Shown: positions 20,662 to 33,566 of the stretch, one piece after another | Layout: each line of letters begins with the position of its first letter | Numbering within the stretch: the first letter of the stretch is position 1 | Made by a program: the position numbers and the translations under genes | Notes under the pieces: generated by a model | What the model saw: the letters and a program-made list of their open reading frames with translations, nothing else | Databases searched by the model: none | Told to the model about the DNA's origin: nothing | Assembly: GCF_902459465.1 (NCBI RefSeq) | Contig: NC_047070.1 | Coordinates: 11,266,001 to 11,330,000, forward strand | Direction of reading: 5' to 3' | Length of the DNA stretch: 64,000 bases | From: Asterias rubens | Taxonomy: Eukaryota > Echinodermata > Asteroidea > Forcipulatida > Asteriidae

Positions 20662-22252
20662 CTTTACTGTAAAATAATACAGCAATAGGTTGACATTAGC
20701 AAAAGGTATGTGTTCCTCAATTCAAATTGAAACCCCACTATCACATGGTTTACTACCTTGTACCATCTGACAGTTAGATATAAAGTGATAGCTGTGTTTC
20801 TCCGTAATCAACTATAATCACCTCATTTGACAGTTTAGTTCATAACGTTAATGTTTTGGTAGGAAACAAATAAGTCACATGGGATGCCCTACAACTGCTC
20901 AGGCTGTGTCCGAATGAATGGCTTCGGCAGTGGCTACAGCTGGAACGTCGAGGATTCCTATTCTTCAACATTGTCGTAGCAGCCAGTGGCGATAGCCGTA
21001 GTCGAAGTCGCTTGATTCGGAGACGGCATTAGCTAGAATAATGTCTGGTACATTGACTTCTGTGTTCCCTCGTGAATATTCAGGAATTCAAATTTGAATG
21101 TTCATTTGTGACCAAGTAAGTCATTGTCTCAGACATACCAAATCTAAATCTTTTCCCCCAAGTTTTCGATCAGTATTGATTATATGTAAGTAATTGTCCG
21201 AACTACTCCAGGCCTGCCAAAATCCAACAGTGGTGGTGTCCATAGAGTAATTGTACACTCAAGGGGTAAATGTCACCCGAGGCGAAGCCCATCACAGCGT
21301 GCAACAACTTTTTTGTTATACCATGGTAGTAGTCCAGATTAATAAATTGGTCCAGAAAAGTAGACGATCAGGCGAACCTTGAGTAAACATTATGTAGTTT
21401 TACATGGTCGCTCGGTGAAAGTATTGCTTCACTGACCCCACGTCACAATGCACAGGAACTTACATTAATCTACCTGGTACCAGGGTAACCTTAACCTCAT
21501 ACCCGGGGCTATTTCCAATATTGTACAAGGCGGTGGGAATGGCCTACGGTGGGAACGATCCTAGGTGATGTATCACTTCTGTTACCCGGCATATGAACAT
21601 GTGTTTTTGTAACACATCACGTGATTTGTTCTCGTCCAATGGAATTTCACAATCTATAATCGTTTTGTAACAAATGCTTTTGTTGGACTTTGAATGATTT
21701 GAGTACTGTAAATGTTGGCTTTGCTGTTGGACTATGGATGGATGGTTGAGTACCAATGGTCCAGGGTGACTGAGTGTGGAAAGTGGACTGCTTTATTGCC
21801 ATGCTCATATCATTGACATCCTGCTGTTAAAAACAACTGATAATGGCATGTATTGTACTTACATGTGCTTGGCATTGTTTATAACACAATACAACATTCA
21901 TTTCTGAATTTGTGTGAACACTTTCTGAATTAACGTATTAAGTTTTCAAATGTTTCTGTTTGTTTTCGGTTTCAAATAATGAGTGAAATAAGACTCCAAA
22001 TGAGGTTTCCTCTCCAAAGACAAAAATTCTGGCCATTAGGTTGAATACAAAAATACTAAATACAAAGGTAATAACCAAATGAGCATCAACTTTCAAAGTT
22101 TCAAAAGTTCTCGATTCTTCTAGAGGTACATGTAAAAAAGCATTTACAGACACTAATGCAAAGTTATTTGTCAATAGGCTTTAATTCTATTACTTTTTAC
22201 TTACCCAAAATTAATAAACAATGAATACAACTACACAGTAAGGTCGATCAAA
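20662..22252. other. Upstream region of gene B, no gene seen
   Basis: The putative promoter region of gene B lies here but no reliable core element stands out. An imperfect inverted repeat around 20905-21030 pairs GTGTCCGAATGAATGGCTTC with GAAGTCGCTTGATTCGGAGA. It contains an ATG-rich plus/minus mixture but no supported frame. Confidence 0.4.
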
Positions 22253-24568
22253 TCAGGCTGGACTCCACTGGCCCGAATCTTCTGTCGACTGTGGTCCTAT
22301 TGTATCAGACGACCACTGATCTTCACTAGTACTAGAAGCACGCAAATATGAATTTCGAATCACTTCTGCGTACATGTATGTTCTACACACATGGTTGTAC
22401 AACTGGGCAATCCGGAAACCATTAAGGTTTAAGGACATTTCTATTTTTCGAAACGATCTAGCGACTAAGAATACAAGTACTAGAAACATCAGTGGCACTG
22501 AAATAAGAATACAATATACTATCCAGTCAGTCATAACTGCAACAACCATGAACCTGTAAATGAAAACAGAACCACAAAACTAGGAATTAGAGATTGTTAT
22601 CAATACCTCTTGAAATGTTACACGGTTAATATTAGTAGCTGGTGGAGGTTCCAAAGCAACTACTGGTGATTAATAACAAACCATGTAACATTTGCAAAAC
22701 GAATGCCGCTGTTTTATTCCGTCAAAAAAAATTATTAGCGTCCCCGATATCGATTGCAAGCTAAGAAACACGGTATCGAATCTTATTCCAGACTGTTTGT
22801 AAATCCTTCTTGGCTGCATATTATTTTACTTTCTTAAGTTGTGTTTAAATCATCTTAGGCCTAAATAAATTTTACCTGTGATAAAATAGGGTGGGGGAAA
22901 TCATGCTGACTCAACGACATCACAAGTCATGATGCGAGACGATGATGTTAATTATCCGACTATACCATGTACATGTACTATCAGACTATAGCGATTCCCA
23001 TTTGCCGCCATTGCCTTTACACCATGTACACTGCATGCATACACGAATAATCAAACGATAGCGGGGGTGCTGTTTAAAAATTAGTATGCTTTATCAACTC
23101 CCAAACACCATCTATCAGTGGAATTGTCGCAGAGTCCTTGTACATAGTGTTGAGTGCCAAGGACGTTAACAAGATCGCTTTGCACCAACCAAGACTACAA
23201 GTTTTAAAACATTTCCAAAATTTAGGATGGCCGGGTTACTGGCAACACAGGATTTTTTGCCTTAAGTTTTTCACCTGCACGAGGGATTTTTCACAAGATT
23301 GTGACGGTTCTATTCTATGTTCTGACACCCCTGTTCTGACCACCCAGTTTGGATCAGGATATGGAAAATACATTGTCGTTGGTGTCGGAACATAACACTG
23401 TGAAAAATCACAGTCATTAATTATTTGCGTTATGTTTGGAACTGCTTAACCTTTTTAGTGGAAATTCACTCGAAACCTGCACATGACATGGCTGATTACA
23501 TTTTTTCAACATGCACATATAAATTTTTATGGATGAAAATACCACCACACTGCTATATGGCAGAGCTAGAGTCAAGTATTGCCACATACTTATGTCACAT
23601 GTGATCAAAAATTGGAAATGAAAAGAAATATGTATTTTTGAGGATTTAGAGGCCTACCCCTACAAAAATATGATTTTTCCTTTAGATAGGCTAGGCTTGG
23701 GCTAGGACTAAACTTATATTTATAGAATAAAGAAAAGAAAAAAGGGTTCAGCTTCCTCCATCAGTTATGAATATGAACAAAACGTGTTCAAAAATTTTCT
23801 TCGCAATGGCAGAAAAAGCTCCTTGTATGCAACGCGTCACAAAGGAGTCCAGTCAGTGCGCAGTGTGCTCGATAATGAGGGCTTATTTGGAGACCGTTAT
23901 TTCTGCACAAAGATTGTATTGTTTTAAATTTTGGTCTCATATTTCCTTATTTTGAGCCCCAAAAATTATGTGATAATTTTGGTAGGTACAATAAAACATT
24001 GTTGCTCCGTTGTATGATAGTATTTTTTCGTTACAGCATTTATTTTTCCCAAAATGGATTTTTGAAAATGTATCCTCCCAGCTCATTACGTATTCATAGC
24101 CGTTACGGTCATAGCAAATGAAAGGAAACGCTTTTCTGCCCGCTGCGCACTGACTGAGTCCAACCTGGCATGCCTGGACAAGTTGCCAAGGATCATATGT
24201 CGAAAGAAAACCTGTCGCTAACGTTACTGTTAACTGGGTCTTTGTATATTTTTCTCTATAATAAACCTCAATCATATGCCAATTAGGACATGACGAAAAA
24301 CAAGTAACAAAAATAGGCCTATCTAAAAATAAAAACTTACAGTTTTATGAGGGGCACACTCCGTCCGCGTCTGATCTTTCACGTGTCTTTTGGCGCGACA
24401 GCCTTGTGCAAGAAATACCAAACTCATACACATGGTTGCGCTCGCACAGCTATACAGCGCCGCACCACCATACTTTGCATGGATAATTGGGAACGAGGTC
24501 GCGAGATACTGGTCTAAGCTGTCATGACTCGCTTGATCGAGGTCTCGCTGGTCGGCAGTAATACACAC
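22253..24568 (-). CDS. Candidate multi-exon gene for a small single-pass membrane protein
   Basis: Four minus-strand pieces look exonic. The first ends at 24341 (donor GTAAGT) after a hydrophobic start of the type MCMSLVFLAQGCRAKR and TECAPHKT. The second, about 24181 to 23950, is Cys-rich (ACQVGLSQCAAG, FICYDRNGYEYVMSWEDTF, KNKCCNEK). The third, 23397-23275, has an acceptor TTTTTTCACAG and a donor GTGAAA and encodes CYVPTPTTMYFPYPDPNW and more. The last, about 22557-22253, has a clear membrane segment (IVYCILISVPLMFLVLVFLV) followed by a basic stop-transfer and a Ser/Asp-rich tail. Together they suggest signal peptide, extracellular Cys-rich part, membrane segment and cytoplasmic tail. Phases of pieces 2-3 and 3-4 do not join cleanly, so an exon is missing or a border is wrong. 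Family unknown. Confidence 0.35.
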
Positions 24569-25340
24569 AGCGTGGCCCCCGTGTGGCAGTCAACACACCC
24601 AACGGCTGCAAAATATGGCACAAACGAGGACGCGTTTTTTTTGCATCGAGAATCGGCGAGAAAGAATGAGACGGGGTTGCAGATAGCATTTTTCAGCGAG
24701 ATTTTAATCGAGGACGTCCTCGGTATGACATATGTCCTCAGATGGAGGGTGTGTGGTCACATGTGTGTCCTCGGTACACCCCTTCCACAGACGCACACAC
24801 ACAGCCTCCTCCATAATCGAATACCATAGCATTGCAAGGTATAACACTGGTACCAGCATTACTCACAAGGCGCAGAACATTTAAAAAACGTTGGCTGATT
24901 AAAAAGGAAACATCCAAAAATTAAAGGGCTTATATCTCTGCCAATAGGTCAGAACCACATTCTGGTCAATAACATTTTCATATGCTGCCAATGGAGGGGC
25001 AAAGTTACAAATGAATTGCTGGAGGAATGTAGTATTTGTGAAAAATTTGACATCTTGCATGAAAAATGTTGCCAAGCTGTAAACTTCTTTTGACAAAATC
25101 TGTAAAGCATAAATTAGCTTTAACGTGCATGATCAGGCGCAACAACTCTACTTAATAGAATTATTTTTAAATATATATTATTAACCAATATTTGGTCCTG
25201 CAAAGTTGCCTATTGGCAGCAAAGTTGGGGATTTTTTTATGAATCACCTTTACATGCAGTAGAAATAAAACTACAAAAAAAAAAAATATTAAAAAAAAAA
25301 TAAAAATAAACAGTTACTTTATAAAAATAAATTATCTGTA
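24569..25340. other. Intergenic, with an A/T-rich stretch at 25270-25340
   Basis: No gene is supported. The stretch at about 24700-24800 is rich in GAGGACGTCCTCGG and CCTCGGTACACC-type sequence. The far end is long A-rich runs just downstream of the SAM-like gene. Confidence 0.45.
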
Positions 25341-25344
25341 AAAA

Positions 25345-25530
25345 ATAAAGTGCAGGATACAGGGTTCTAATGTCTATGTCCTGAGCAAACAATTCACAAC
25401 AAGTCTTCAACTGATCTGTACGCCAGTCTGCCTCAAATTCCAGTGTAGGATACAGGGTACAAATGTCCTGAGCAGACAGATCGCATCAAGTCTTCTACTG
25501 ATCTGTATGCCAGTCCGACTCGAATTCCAT
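25345..25530. repeat. Tandem duplication of about 90 bp at the 3' end of the SAM-like gene
   Basis: AGGATACAGGGT, then CCTGAGCA, CAAGTCTTC and ACTGATCTGTACGCCAGTCT occur twice, at about 25351-25435 and 25446-25525. The nearer copy contains the stop codon and last codons (DWHTDQ) of the gene; the outer copy is diverged and non-coding. Confidence 0.75.
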
Positions 25531-28500
25531 TATCCCGCGAAGGAGGGCTACAATCTTGGGAGCGACGATAGATTTCTTTTTCTTTTTGCCTCCATTCTTT
25601 GCACCTACTGGCCCCTCTGGGTTGATGCCAATCAGTTCCCTGAAAATGAGAGAACACAAATTTATCTTGCGTAAGAATCTGCACATTTATAAATATAGCA
25701 GAACTCAAAGGTCTAGCTGCCACAGAGGGTACAATACACCACCACAATGTTTGGGGGGGGGGGTGTTGAACAGGCCTAAAGATTTCATGACGTCGTCGCA
25801 ACACAATGTCACATCACTCCGTCATCGCCTGGACAGAGACCGACGTGCCATCACAAAATATGACGTCGCGTATCATCGTCTGCCAGTGGCCACCCTTATA
25901 GCATCACGTCACGATGTCACCAGGGTAATGACACTGTGACATCACTGGGTACTTGGGGAATGTGTAGCGCGATGCCATGGCATCACCGACATCACCACTG
26001 GTCATGATGTGCATCAGTCATCATGCTCTTTCAAACGCAAACAAGTTTTGTAGCAATAACATTGAAACCTAAGAAAAGTTAGTAAAAAATCTCACCTTTG
26101 GATAAACTCCATTGTGACTGCCGCCTCTGGTGGATACTCTAAAGAAAGAGTATAAAAACATGAGAAGAGGCTAATCACAGCTTCACTGAAGGTGGCAATT
26201 CGATCATTGACAACGGACCCCTCCACCACCAAGTAGAACAGGTTCTGTCCCTGGAACATGTCTTCCCTTGATCCTGAAATAACAGGGAAAAAAGTAGTAC
26301 ATGTAAGCGACTAGTGATGAGGGCCAGACAGATGACATGGGATGCAATACTGCTGGTAAAGGCTCGAGGAAGCTGAAATCTAGTCCCAGAACACAGAAAG
26401 CACCCATTTTAGTCCAGGAATCAGAGGTAAGCCTGTGCGTTAACGGGTAATTTTGGAACCGGATACCCGATTGGTGCAATGGTTCGGGTTTCGGGTACCT
26501 GAAAATGGACCCGTAAAAAAAAGCGGAAGTTCATGTGTATGAACAATAGCGTGGGGGCCTTCAGTGCGTGAACGCTAATAAAGATGCTAGTAATATTTCC
26601 TTCCTGAACGTACCTATAAGTCAAAGATGTGACAGAAGTTGGTTTCAACTTCCGAAAGAATTATTCAACATTTCAATCTTTCTCTCTAGATTCACTCCGG
26701 ATGTCATGTAAGATATCCATGGCCAAACGTCCGCCAGATATCAAACTCTCTGGATGGTCTGTGGGCATCCAGAAATTTACCTATGGACAGAGTGCATCTG
26801 AAGCCAAAAACCTGAAACTGGGGACAAGAACCTGAAACAATGTGAAAAGCACAGACCCCCAATCGCTAAAATTTCTCAATGATCCAAGCCAAATCCAACA
26901 TGTCCAACAACTTCTGGTTTTCGATCTTTCCATCCAAATCCTAAAATCATGCAATTTAAACCTCTCATGCCAGTTGGCATTAGTCACAAAACTCACCAAT
27001 GATTGCAATGAATGGAGAAGGAGGCTTCAGTTTGTCACTGTCAATCTTCTGCTTATTACCATCAACCTGAAATAATGACATTTAGATGTTTAGAACATAA
27101 CAGATGTGGATAACTGCTCAGGTTGGGAGAGGTGGGCATGACCCCTCGGCCAGAGCAATTCCCCATGTCAGTTTCACCGTATGGTCGACACCCTTATCAC
27201 TGCAACAACGGGACAGGTGTTGTCACTACCAACATTATCTCTAACCCGGTTTTCCCACTCACTACTACCAGGACATTGTAAAAGAACAGTATCCTATCTA
27301 CAGCAGTGCATAAGTTTGTTCACCTGCCTGGAGTGAAAATAGCCTTTTTGGATCACATTCCAGATAGAGCAACAAAATCCACTAAGTTCTTGATATTAAG
27401 ATACTACATGTAGTTCTGCCTCCAAATAACAGAATTGCCAGCACCATTCGGTATCTTCATGGACTGCTCAGTGACCAGCACAGTGGGGTGGATCGTAGCT
27501 TTCAGTGGATAGGGCCTGACCATTCACTAGAAGGGGTGGTCCAAGGGCTGGCCAGCAAATATCAAAATGGTGCCAGCATGTCTGTTATTGGGGAGCAGAA
27601 CCAGTGATAATTTGCCCAGTATACATTATGATCCAAGGCAAATCATGGAGAAGGGGCATCCATTTAGTATGTATGCATTGGAGGGGGGGGGGGGAGTCAT
27701 GAAAATCAATGCCATTCTGCGTACTCAAATGCATTTGCTGTACATTATTTTATATGTGAAATGCATACAGTTGGAGGGAGGAGGGGTCCAAAAACTTGGT
27801 AAAATGTGTGTACATAGTAAATGGATGGCCCCTATTAAGTGACTACTTACTCCATAGAAGCGAAAAAGCCTATCTTCTTCTTCTTCGAAGTAGTGCAGGA
27901 GCAGGAAGGAAACACCTTGGCATTGAGGGTCAGTTGATTTTGTCTCCTCCACCTCGGCCTTTATGATGCGAATCCACTGCTTCAGATCCCCAGACTTCTT
28001 TTTCTGTGGCCCTGACAAAACGTACTCGTAAATGCGACAACCCTTGTTCCTAGCATGAAGCGAAACCTCCATCGCAGACTGCAGATTTATTTCGGTGAGC
28101 ATGTGGAAATGGTTGACAAGACACTTGCAGGTTAAGAGAAAAGGCCACTCCTTATTGAGTTCAACAATAGGCATGCCACTGCAAATATCTTTGCGCTGGA
28201 GATGGTACGTGTCAGTCATTAGCTTCGTCACTTCCTCAACGTCACCGTCAGGTAGCTCTTTCAGATTCTGCAGCTGTTTTTTCTTCTCCATCTGGGCATT
28301 GACCTCGTCTTCATTTGGACAGTGTGGCAACCACATGCCCTGTTTGCAGCCATACATATCGAAGTCACCAGTACCCTTCGTGCTGTCATCCGAAGCTTTT
28401 GACTGCAGCACCTCAGCTTTCCGTTTGCGAATCTTATGAGTCTCATTGTAAATGCGATTCTCTATTCCAGAGAAGAGAGACTGGTACCCATTGCCCAGTT

Positions 28501-29622
28501 TGGTTCCTCCAATACCCCTGTCTTCAAAGGAGCAAGGGTATCTGTCACAAATGGCTTTGGCAGCCTTGCGAATGGATCCACGTTTAGTAACTCCCACTCC
28601 CAACATTTCATCACTGACAATTCGCTTAACTTCACGTGTCTCTGAGGCAGTAAGGCACTTCCGACTGGCACACTTTTTCGTCACAGTGCGTGAGAATTTA
28701 TGCCATGGGATGCTGAAATCCGATTTGACTGATTCAGGAGTAGAGCTGCTGCTGGTTTCTTCAGGATCCGTATCGGGAATGGTACTTGGTGAGGACATGG
28801 AACCTTCCAACAGATTTCTTTCATCGAGATCTGTGCCAGAGGTAGCAGCAAATCCTGAAAAAAATAGTGACACATCTATAAAATCAACAACATAATAATA
28901 AGCCTTGGGCCTAGCGCTTCGCTGACAGTTAGCTGTGGTGGGTAGGATCCATGAGGAATTTAAAGTTAACATTTAGAGATTGGATCTTCAGGTGATGTTA
29001 GGAAATCCACAAAAAGACTTCCAACAAGCCTGGCATCAACATAAATGAGCCTTCAACAAACTCAAGGCAATTTCGTGCTGAAATCTTTAAATTTTGCAGA
29101 CTGACCACCTAGCTAACTAGAAACCTACCAACAACATGTACCCACCACAAACCCCATAGCTGCTAACTTGCCCCCCCCCCCTTCCACCGCAACCACCTTG
29201 CCACCCACTGTCCCCTTCTGATTTTCTAGCTCAATAAAATTTGATCCGTGTCAGACTGCATGGGTTTAAGGAGGCCACATTGTGCTATTTGTTATAATCC
29301 AAACATTTGAGGGGCATGAAGGGTGACAATAAGTTGATGATTGGTACAGTGTAGCCTAGTTTGGTTCATTTACCACATTTACTGGTAGTAGGACTGAAGA
29401 AGCCATGCCATGCTTACTTTCAGAAATAGCAGCCAAAAGTTTCCTTCTTCGTAGCGGTTTTAGGAAGGGCAGGTCATCCTCTGTAGCATGCTGCAGATAT
29501 TTGACTTCGTCACATCCAAGTTTGTCAACAAGTTCAATCATGATCTCTTGAAGATTTTCATCGTCCAAAGTAGGGAAAACCTGTGACAGGAACTGTGTTA
29601 ACTCCGCTGCCTCCTTGTCCAT
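25495..29622 (-). CDS. Intact six-exon gene: SAM-like N-terminus with transposon-associated C-terminal domain
   Basis: Exons on the minus strand: 29622-29418, 28854-27851, 27066-26997, 26273-26096 and 25639-25495, plus an untranslated acceptor (TTTCAG) just before the ATG. Phases 1, 0, 1 and 2 all join, giving 533 residues and a TAG stop. Residues 1-68 (TQFLSQVFPTLDDENLQEIM, FLKPLRRRKLLAAI) look like a helical SAM-type domain. Residues 70-400 are acidic then basic (SFEDRGIGGTKLGNGYQSLF, RKRKAEVLQSK). The C-terminus has PPSPFIAIIG, LFYLVVEGSVVNDRIATF, LEYPPEAAVTMEFIQREL and a KKKKK patch. This layout matches abundant fish and invertebrate proteins often labelled SAM-domain or uncharacterised. 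Their biochemical role is unknown to me. It sits downstream of, and in the same orientation as, a transposase-like gene. Confidence 0.8.
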
Positions 29623-30211
29623 TTTGCTTTCTGAAACAGCAGACAGAAGGCTAAACATCATAAGGATTAAAATGTATTTTTGAAATGTTACAGCCACAAT
29701 TGTCAATCCAATGTCTTGCAATCAATAAAAGATAATGGGGGGGGGTCCCTGTTTATTTCCTGACATCTAATAAATCACCAAACCTGAAGCAGGCATCTCT
29801 AATAGAGGTTGAAATCATCACAATTTACGAATGGAGGGAAAAGGACATGGCAGACTAGGAAATAAAAAATCAGTGTTCTCCACGACCTTAAATTTTGGCA
29901 GGGCAGCCCGCCCTGCTAAAAAACCCGTGGAGTACATTGGAAAAATGGTGGAAAGAATTCCATATAAAAAGTTCACTTGACACCCTGTGAACAAACCCTA
30001 TGAGACTGGTCTGAAAAATTGTAAGTGTTTTCTAAGAAAATGCTTATATTTTCTCACTGATAAAATTGACTTTTATGACATGTAATTACTTTTTGGGGGC
30101 TTATAGGTCACTGCAGGGGACAATTAGTGAACTTCTTATATGGAACTCTTGTCGATTTTTGACTACCAGTATTGAATTCATTTCAAACAAATTTACCTCA
30201 CACATCTAAGT
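29623..30211. other. Spacer between SAM-like gene and transposase-like gene
   Basis: Non-coding, containing a G run at 29737 and the phrase CTCCACGACCTTAAATTTTG. No frame or hairpin of note. The gap of about 590 bp between two co-oriented genes is short for this window. Confidence 0.5.
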
Positions 30212-31498
30212 TCAATGTTCTTCATCAATGAAACAGATGGAATGCTTCAGGGCAATGCACTTTCTGTGATGAATAGTGTAGGCATGGAGAGGCTGGGTAT
30301 CTAAAAGTTGCCGTCTGTCAAGGCATTTCAAGTTGGATTCAGGTGCTCCATGACCTGATACTTCAAGTAACTCATACAACCCAAGTGCAGGGTCGTAACT
30401 GCTTCTTATGACCGAGACAAGAAAATGGCACATACCAGAATCGTCACTGCCCAATATGAATGATTGAATGAGACCAAAGCTGAGATGGAATCGATCCACA
30501 CCAGTCTGATTGATAATGATATACTCCCCTTTGCAATAATGAATGCCATCAATATCAACTGAGTCAGAGATGTGAACATCACCACCAATATGCACCCCAC
30601 ATTTCTCCACAGCAGAATTCAAAGAAAGAGCATACAGATGGGAATAGAATGGAATAGATATTTCAGCCGAAATGCCAATACTGAAATACTGGCCATGTCT
30701 ACAAAAAGCTTGCAGAAGCTGATGTTTTTCAGCTAATGATTTGGTAATATTGATAAAATTAGCACAGTGGTGAGCATGAGATTTTAAGTAAGAATGCTTG
30801 CTTTCAAACCTCAGGGTCCATGCTCTGATCAATGGACCACACTTCAGGATCAGCTCAGGATAGTGTCGCAGGTAGTGGTGTTTTGGTCTAAGTTTGACCA
30901 AAGGAAATGCTTCTTTTCTATCCAGCAAATACTCATCAATCAAAGACTGAAGAGACAAGACTTGCCCACGTGAGACTCTTTGGGAGCAAACAAACTGAAC
31001 GATCTCTCTAAGGCGCAGTATCAGCTGCCAGGACTGATCTTCTGGCTCCTGAACAACAGCGTGTAGAAAGAATGGAAGATTTCTCAAAAGGCACCAGTTC
31101 TCAACAGCATGGCCTGATATTTTTTCCCCTGAGCTCTTAATTTCTGGGGGTTTATCACTTGCATCAAAACCTTTCAACTGAGTCCTTTTCATGGTCCTAT
31201 TCAGATGTTCATATGAGAACCATTTTTTCTTCACTAGGTCCTTAATGAATAGTGCCAAATCATATCTAACAATGCCTTCAAAGAGGTCATGGCCCAAGCA
31301 AGGAGGCAAGCCCAGATTACATACATGAAAATACCTCAGGCTATTGAAGACAGAAGCCCTCTTAATTCCCTTGAATGGCCCTTCACAGTTGTCAAGGTGG
31401 GTGATGGCTGCCTCATAACTGTCAACTGTTCTAAGTTCTGCATCATTGAGAGGGTTTTCTCGGAACTCAGCTAGCGTGATCAGGCAAAATCGACACTT
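30212..31498 (-). pseudogene. Transposase-like C-terminal half (C2H2-associated family)
   Basis: The open frame runs from 31498 (KCRFCLITLAEFRENP) to a stop at 30212, about 428 residues. Recognisable phrases are LRYFHVCNLGLPPCLGHDLF and FEGIVRYDLALF, SGHAVENWCLLRNLPFFLHA, KLRPKHHYLRHYPELILKCG, TLRFESKHSYLKSHAHHCAN and FINITKSLAEKHQ. This string of motifs (GYPP-x-x-x-HDLFEG, NWxLLRxLP, KHHxLxHYP, MRFExKHSxxK) is one I recall from a widespread fish and cnidarian transposon protein with N-terminal C2H2 fingers. The exact superfamily is uncertain; a Plavaka/KDZ-like DDE enzyme is possible. An in-frame TGA lies directly before residue K at 31498. The finger part is present upstream, but the long central region expected between them is absent. 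Confidence 0.6.
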
Positions 31499-31878
31499 TC
31501 AAGAAACACATCATCACACATCATCAGACAAACTTTCATCAGAAGTTTCATCTTCCTCAACTGCAGGAAGTTGCCTTCAGTGTCTATGTTGCAATCATTA
31601 GCTGTGCACTCCACAGAGGGAGACATGACAGAAGAACCACTTTCTGTGGCCAAATTTGCCATCACTGGTTTTCATGGCAAAGTGGGATGAATACGAGACA
31701 AATGTGAAGTCAAGGAAGATATGACCCTATACTGTAAAGTGCAACCTTTGTAAGGGCAGGTAACTACAGCTCCATTCTGGATGTGCTCCTTTAGGTGAGC
31801 CAGCAACACACTGTATTGGCCACAATGCATCTTACAGTGAGTGCAGGTTAAATTCACCAATTCATCCTCAAAGCCCAC
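31499..31878 (-). pseudogene. C2H2-finger N-terminal part of the same transposase-like gene
   Basis: 31878-31672 encodes two C2H2 fingers: CTHCKMHCGQYSVLLAHLKEH and, after a linker, CPYKGCTLQYRVISSL then SHLSRIH. The frame then stops (CCA TGA). A shifted frame at 31665 continues with a Ser/Thr-rich part (SGSSVMSPSVECTANDCN) and, after another shift, an acidic run (LPAVEEDETSDESLSDDV). Fingers followed by an acidic region precede the catalytic part in the family as I remember it. At least two frameshifts separate it from the downstream part. Confidence 0.55.
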
Positions 31879-32100
31879 CTGCCCAAGTTGACCATGGGGA
31901 CATTGACTAGAACTGCAGGCATCTGATGTTTTCTCAGTGATACTGTGCGAAACCCTATAGTTAGAGTGATCTCGTGAGAGATGCGAAGTGAAGCTTTCAT
32001 AAACCCTAAATGCCCTGGTACATGTACCTTTACAAAATGAAGGCTGCTGCTGGAGTAAGTCTTAGCCTACCAATTTGTTTTTCAGTTTTACACTGTTAGC

Positions 32101-32162
32101 CCAAGTTCAATTTATTAAGCCAAACAGAACAGACCTAGCACGACTCTCCGATTGAACTTGGT
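32101..32162. repeat. Short hairpin
   Basis: CCAAGTTCAA at 32101-32110 pairs with TTGAACTTGG at 32153-32162, with a loop of 42 nt. It lies upstream of the transposase-like gene and of the repeat pair that follows; its role is unknown. Confidence 0.5.
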
Positions 32163-32452
32163 TGGCCGACGAATGGACTTACCCAACCACAAAATGGTAT
32201 TGTCTAACGTACACACGGAAAAATAAATTAAAAACTTGTGTGTCAATGTGTAATGGGATGAAATTGCAGCCCCCCTTTTTTTTGTTACCCCTAGTTTACC
32301 TATGTCCTGCTCGGACTAGGGCGAGTCTAGGGGTGGGTGGTTGCCTGGTGGTGTGTGATGAGTGGGTGATTGGTAGCAGGCTTTGCAACCAATCACGGCT
32401 ATTGAGGAAGGGATGTCTCAGGGGTCAGTGCCCAAACCCAAGGAAGTGGTTT

Positions 32453-32618
32453 GACACTTGGCCACTGGACACCGACAGAGGACGGATAGTGTTAGAATTA
32501 ACCCTCCAAGTTCCTTCAATAATTACACTTTGCCTCTGTCGGACATCTACGTTGGATTGCGCCAGCCCAGCTTTATCACCACAATAATTGTATATATTCA
32601 TCCCCTGTCCTGCTCTAG
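32453..32618 (+). repeat. First copy of a 165-bp direct repeat, followed by a splice-donor sequence
   Basis: CACTTGGCCACTGGACACCG through CCCCTGTCCTGCTCTAG is almost identical to 33711-33876. Here it is followed at once by GTGAGT, a strong donor; the second copy continues without a donor (GCCGAATCC). The pair thus looks like an exon in genomic form and the same exon in spliced or retro-copied form. A 141-codon frame overlapping this copy has no recognisable features. Confidence 0.8.
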
Positions 32619-33566
32619 GTGAGTTTGATTTTACTTTTATCTTTCTTGTGAGCCTAGCTAGGTTTAAAAGTTAAAGTAAAGATCGGCGTGTCGCGTAACA
32701 TTTAATTTGAACAATCACTGCATACTTTCAATTGTGTAAGGATAGTGTTTTAGATTTTGATGACTGAAGTTCTAGAAAAGAAGTTCCTTTTTACATGCTC
32801 TTATTTTGAATTGATAATTGTTGACTTGTTGTTTTCCATGCTCTTGTGACTTTTGATGCTTACAAAATGTGAATTGTCATATTACATTTTGTTTCAGTAT
32901 TATTTAGCTTTTAACTTGATTTATTTAATGTTGGTTTAGTTTCTGCATTATTCAGTACTTATTTGTTTCATGGTTCAATTTCATTGTCTACTTTGCCCAA
33001 GACCAGATACTTTTATTAGCGTCTGTTTTATTGAGTGGTTGATTTGTTTGATTCCACCTGTGGATTATTAGAACAACTTATTTCTAATAGTACTTTTTGA
33101 TATGAGTTTGGCAAGAGACAAAGACTAGTTTTGTATTTGAAGTTTCTTTGATTTAGTTTTATGCATCTTTCTTTCTTGTATTTACTGAAACTATACTTTT
33201 CAGCCAGTGATTACTTTTATCATAGTTTTGCTCTATGGTTTCATACATATATTTTTGCTTTTCAACTTCTTGTTTGGTTTTTAATGTTTTGCATTTACTT
33301 TTATTTAGACTTCTTTAAAGTTTATCATTGTATATAATACATTGCAGTCAAAACCAATTCCCACGGTTTTTCATTGTTTATTGTAAACATCCTGATTTCA
33401 TGGCACCAAGGAGTCATTGTTCCATGAAATGTCTTAAATACCACAAACTATGCAAGGGGTGTAGTTTCCCTTAATTGGTTTAAATACCCTGTCCATCATT
33501 TTGCCTCAGGCATGCACTGGTCTGGGGAATAGTGTGACCTTTTAGCACCCATACTGCACTGGCTAG

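Noticed and set aside
32162-32587. 141-codon plus-strand frame
   Set aside because: It crosses the start of a duplicated non-coding segment and has no recognisable domain; the second copy of the segment does not keep the same upstream frame.
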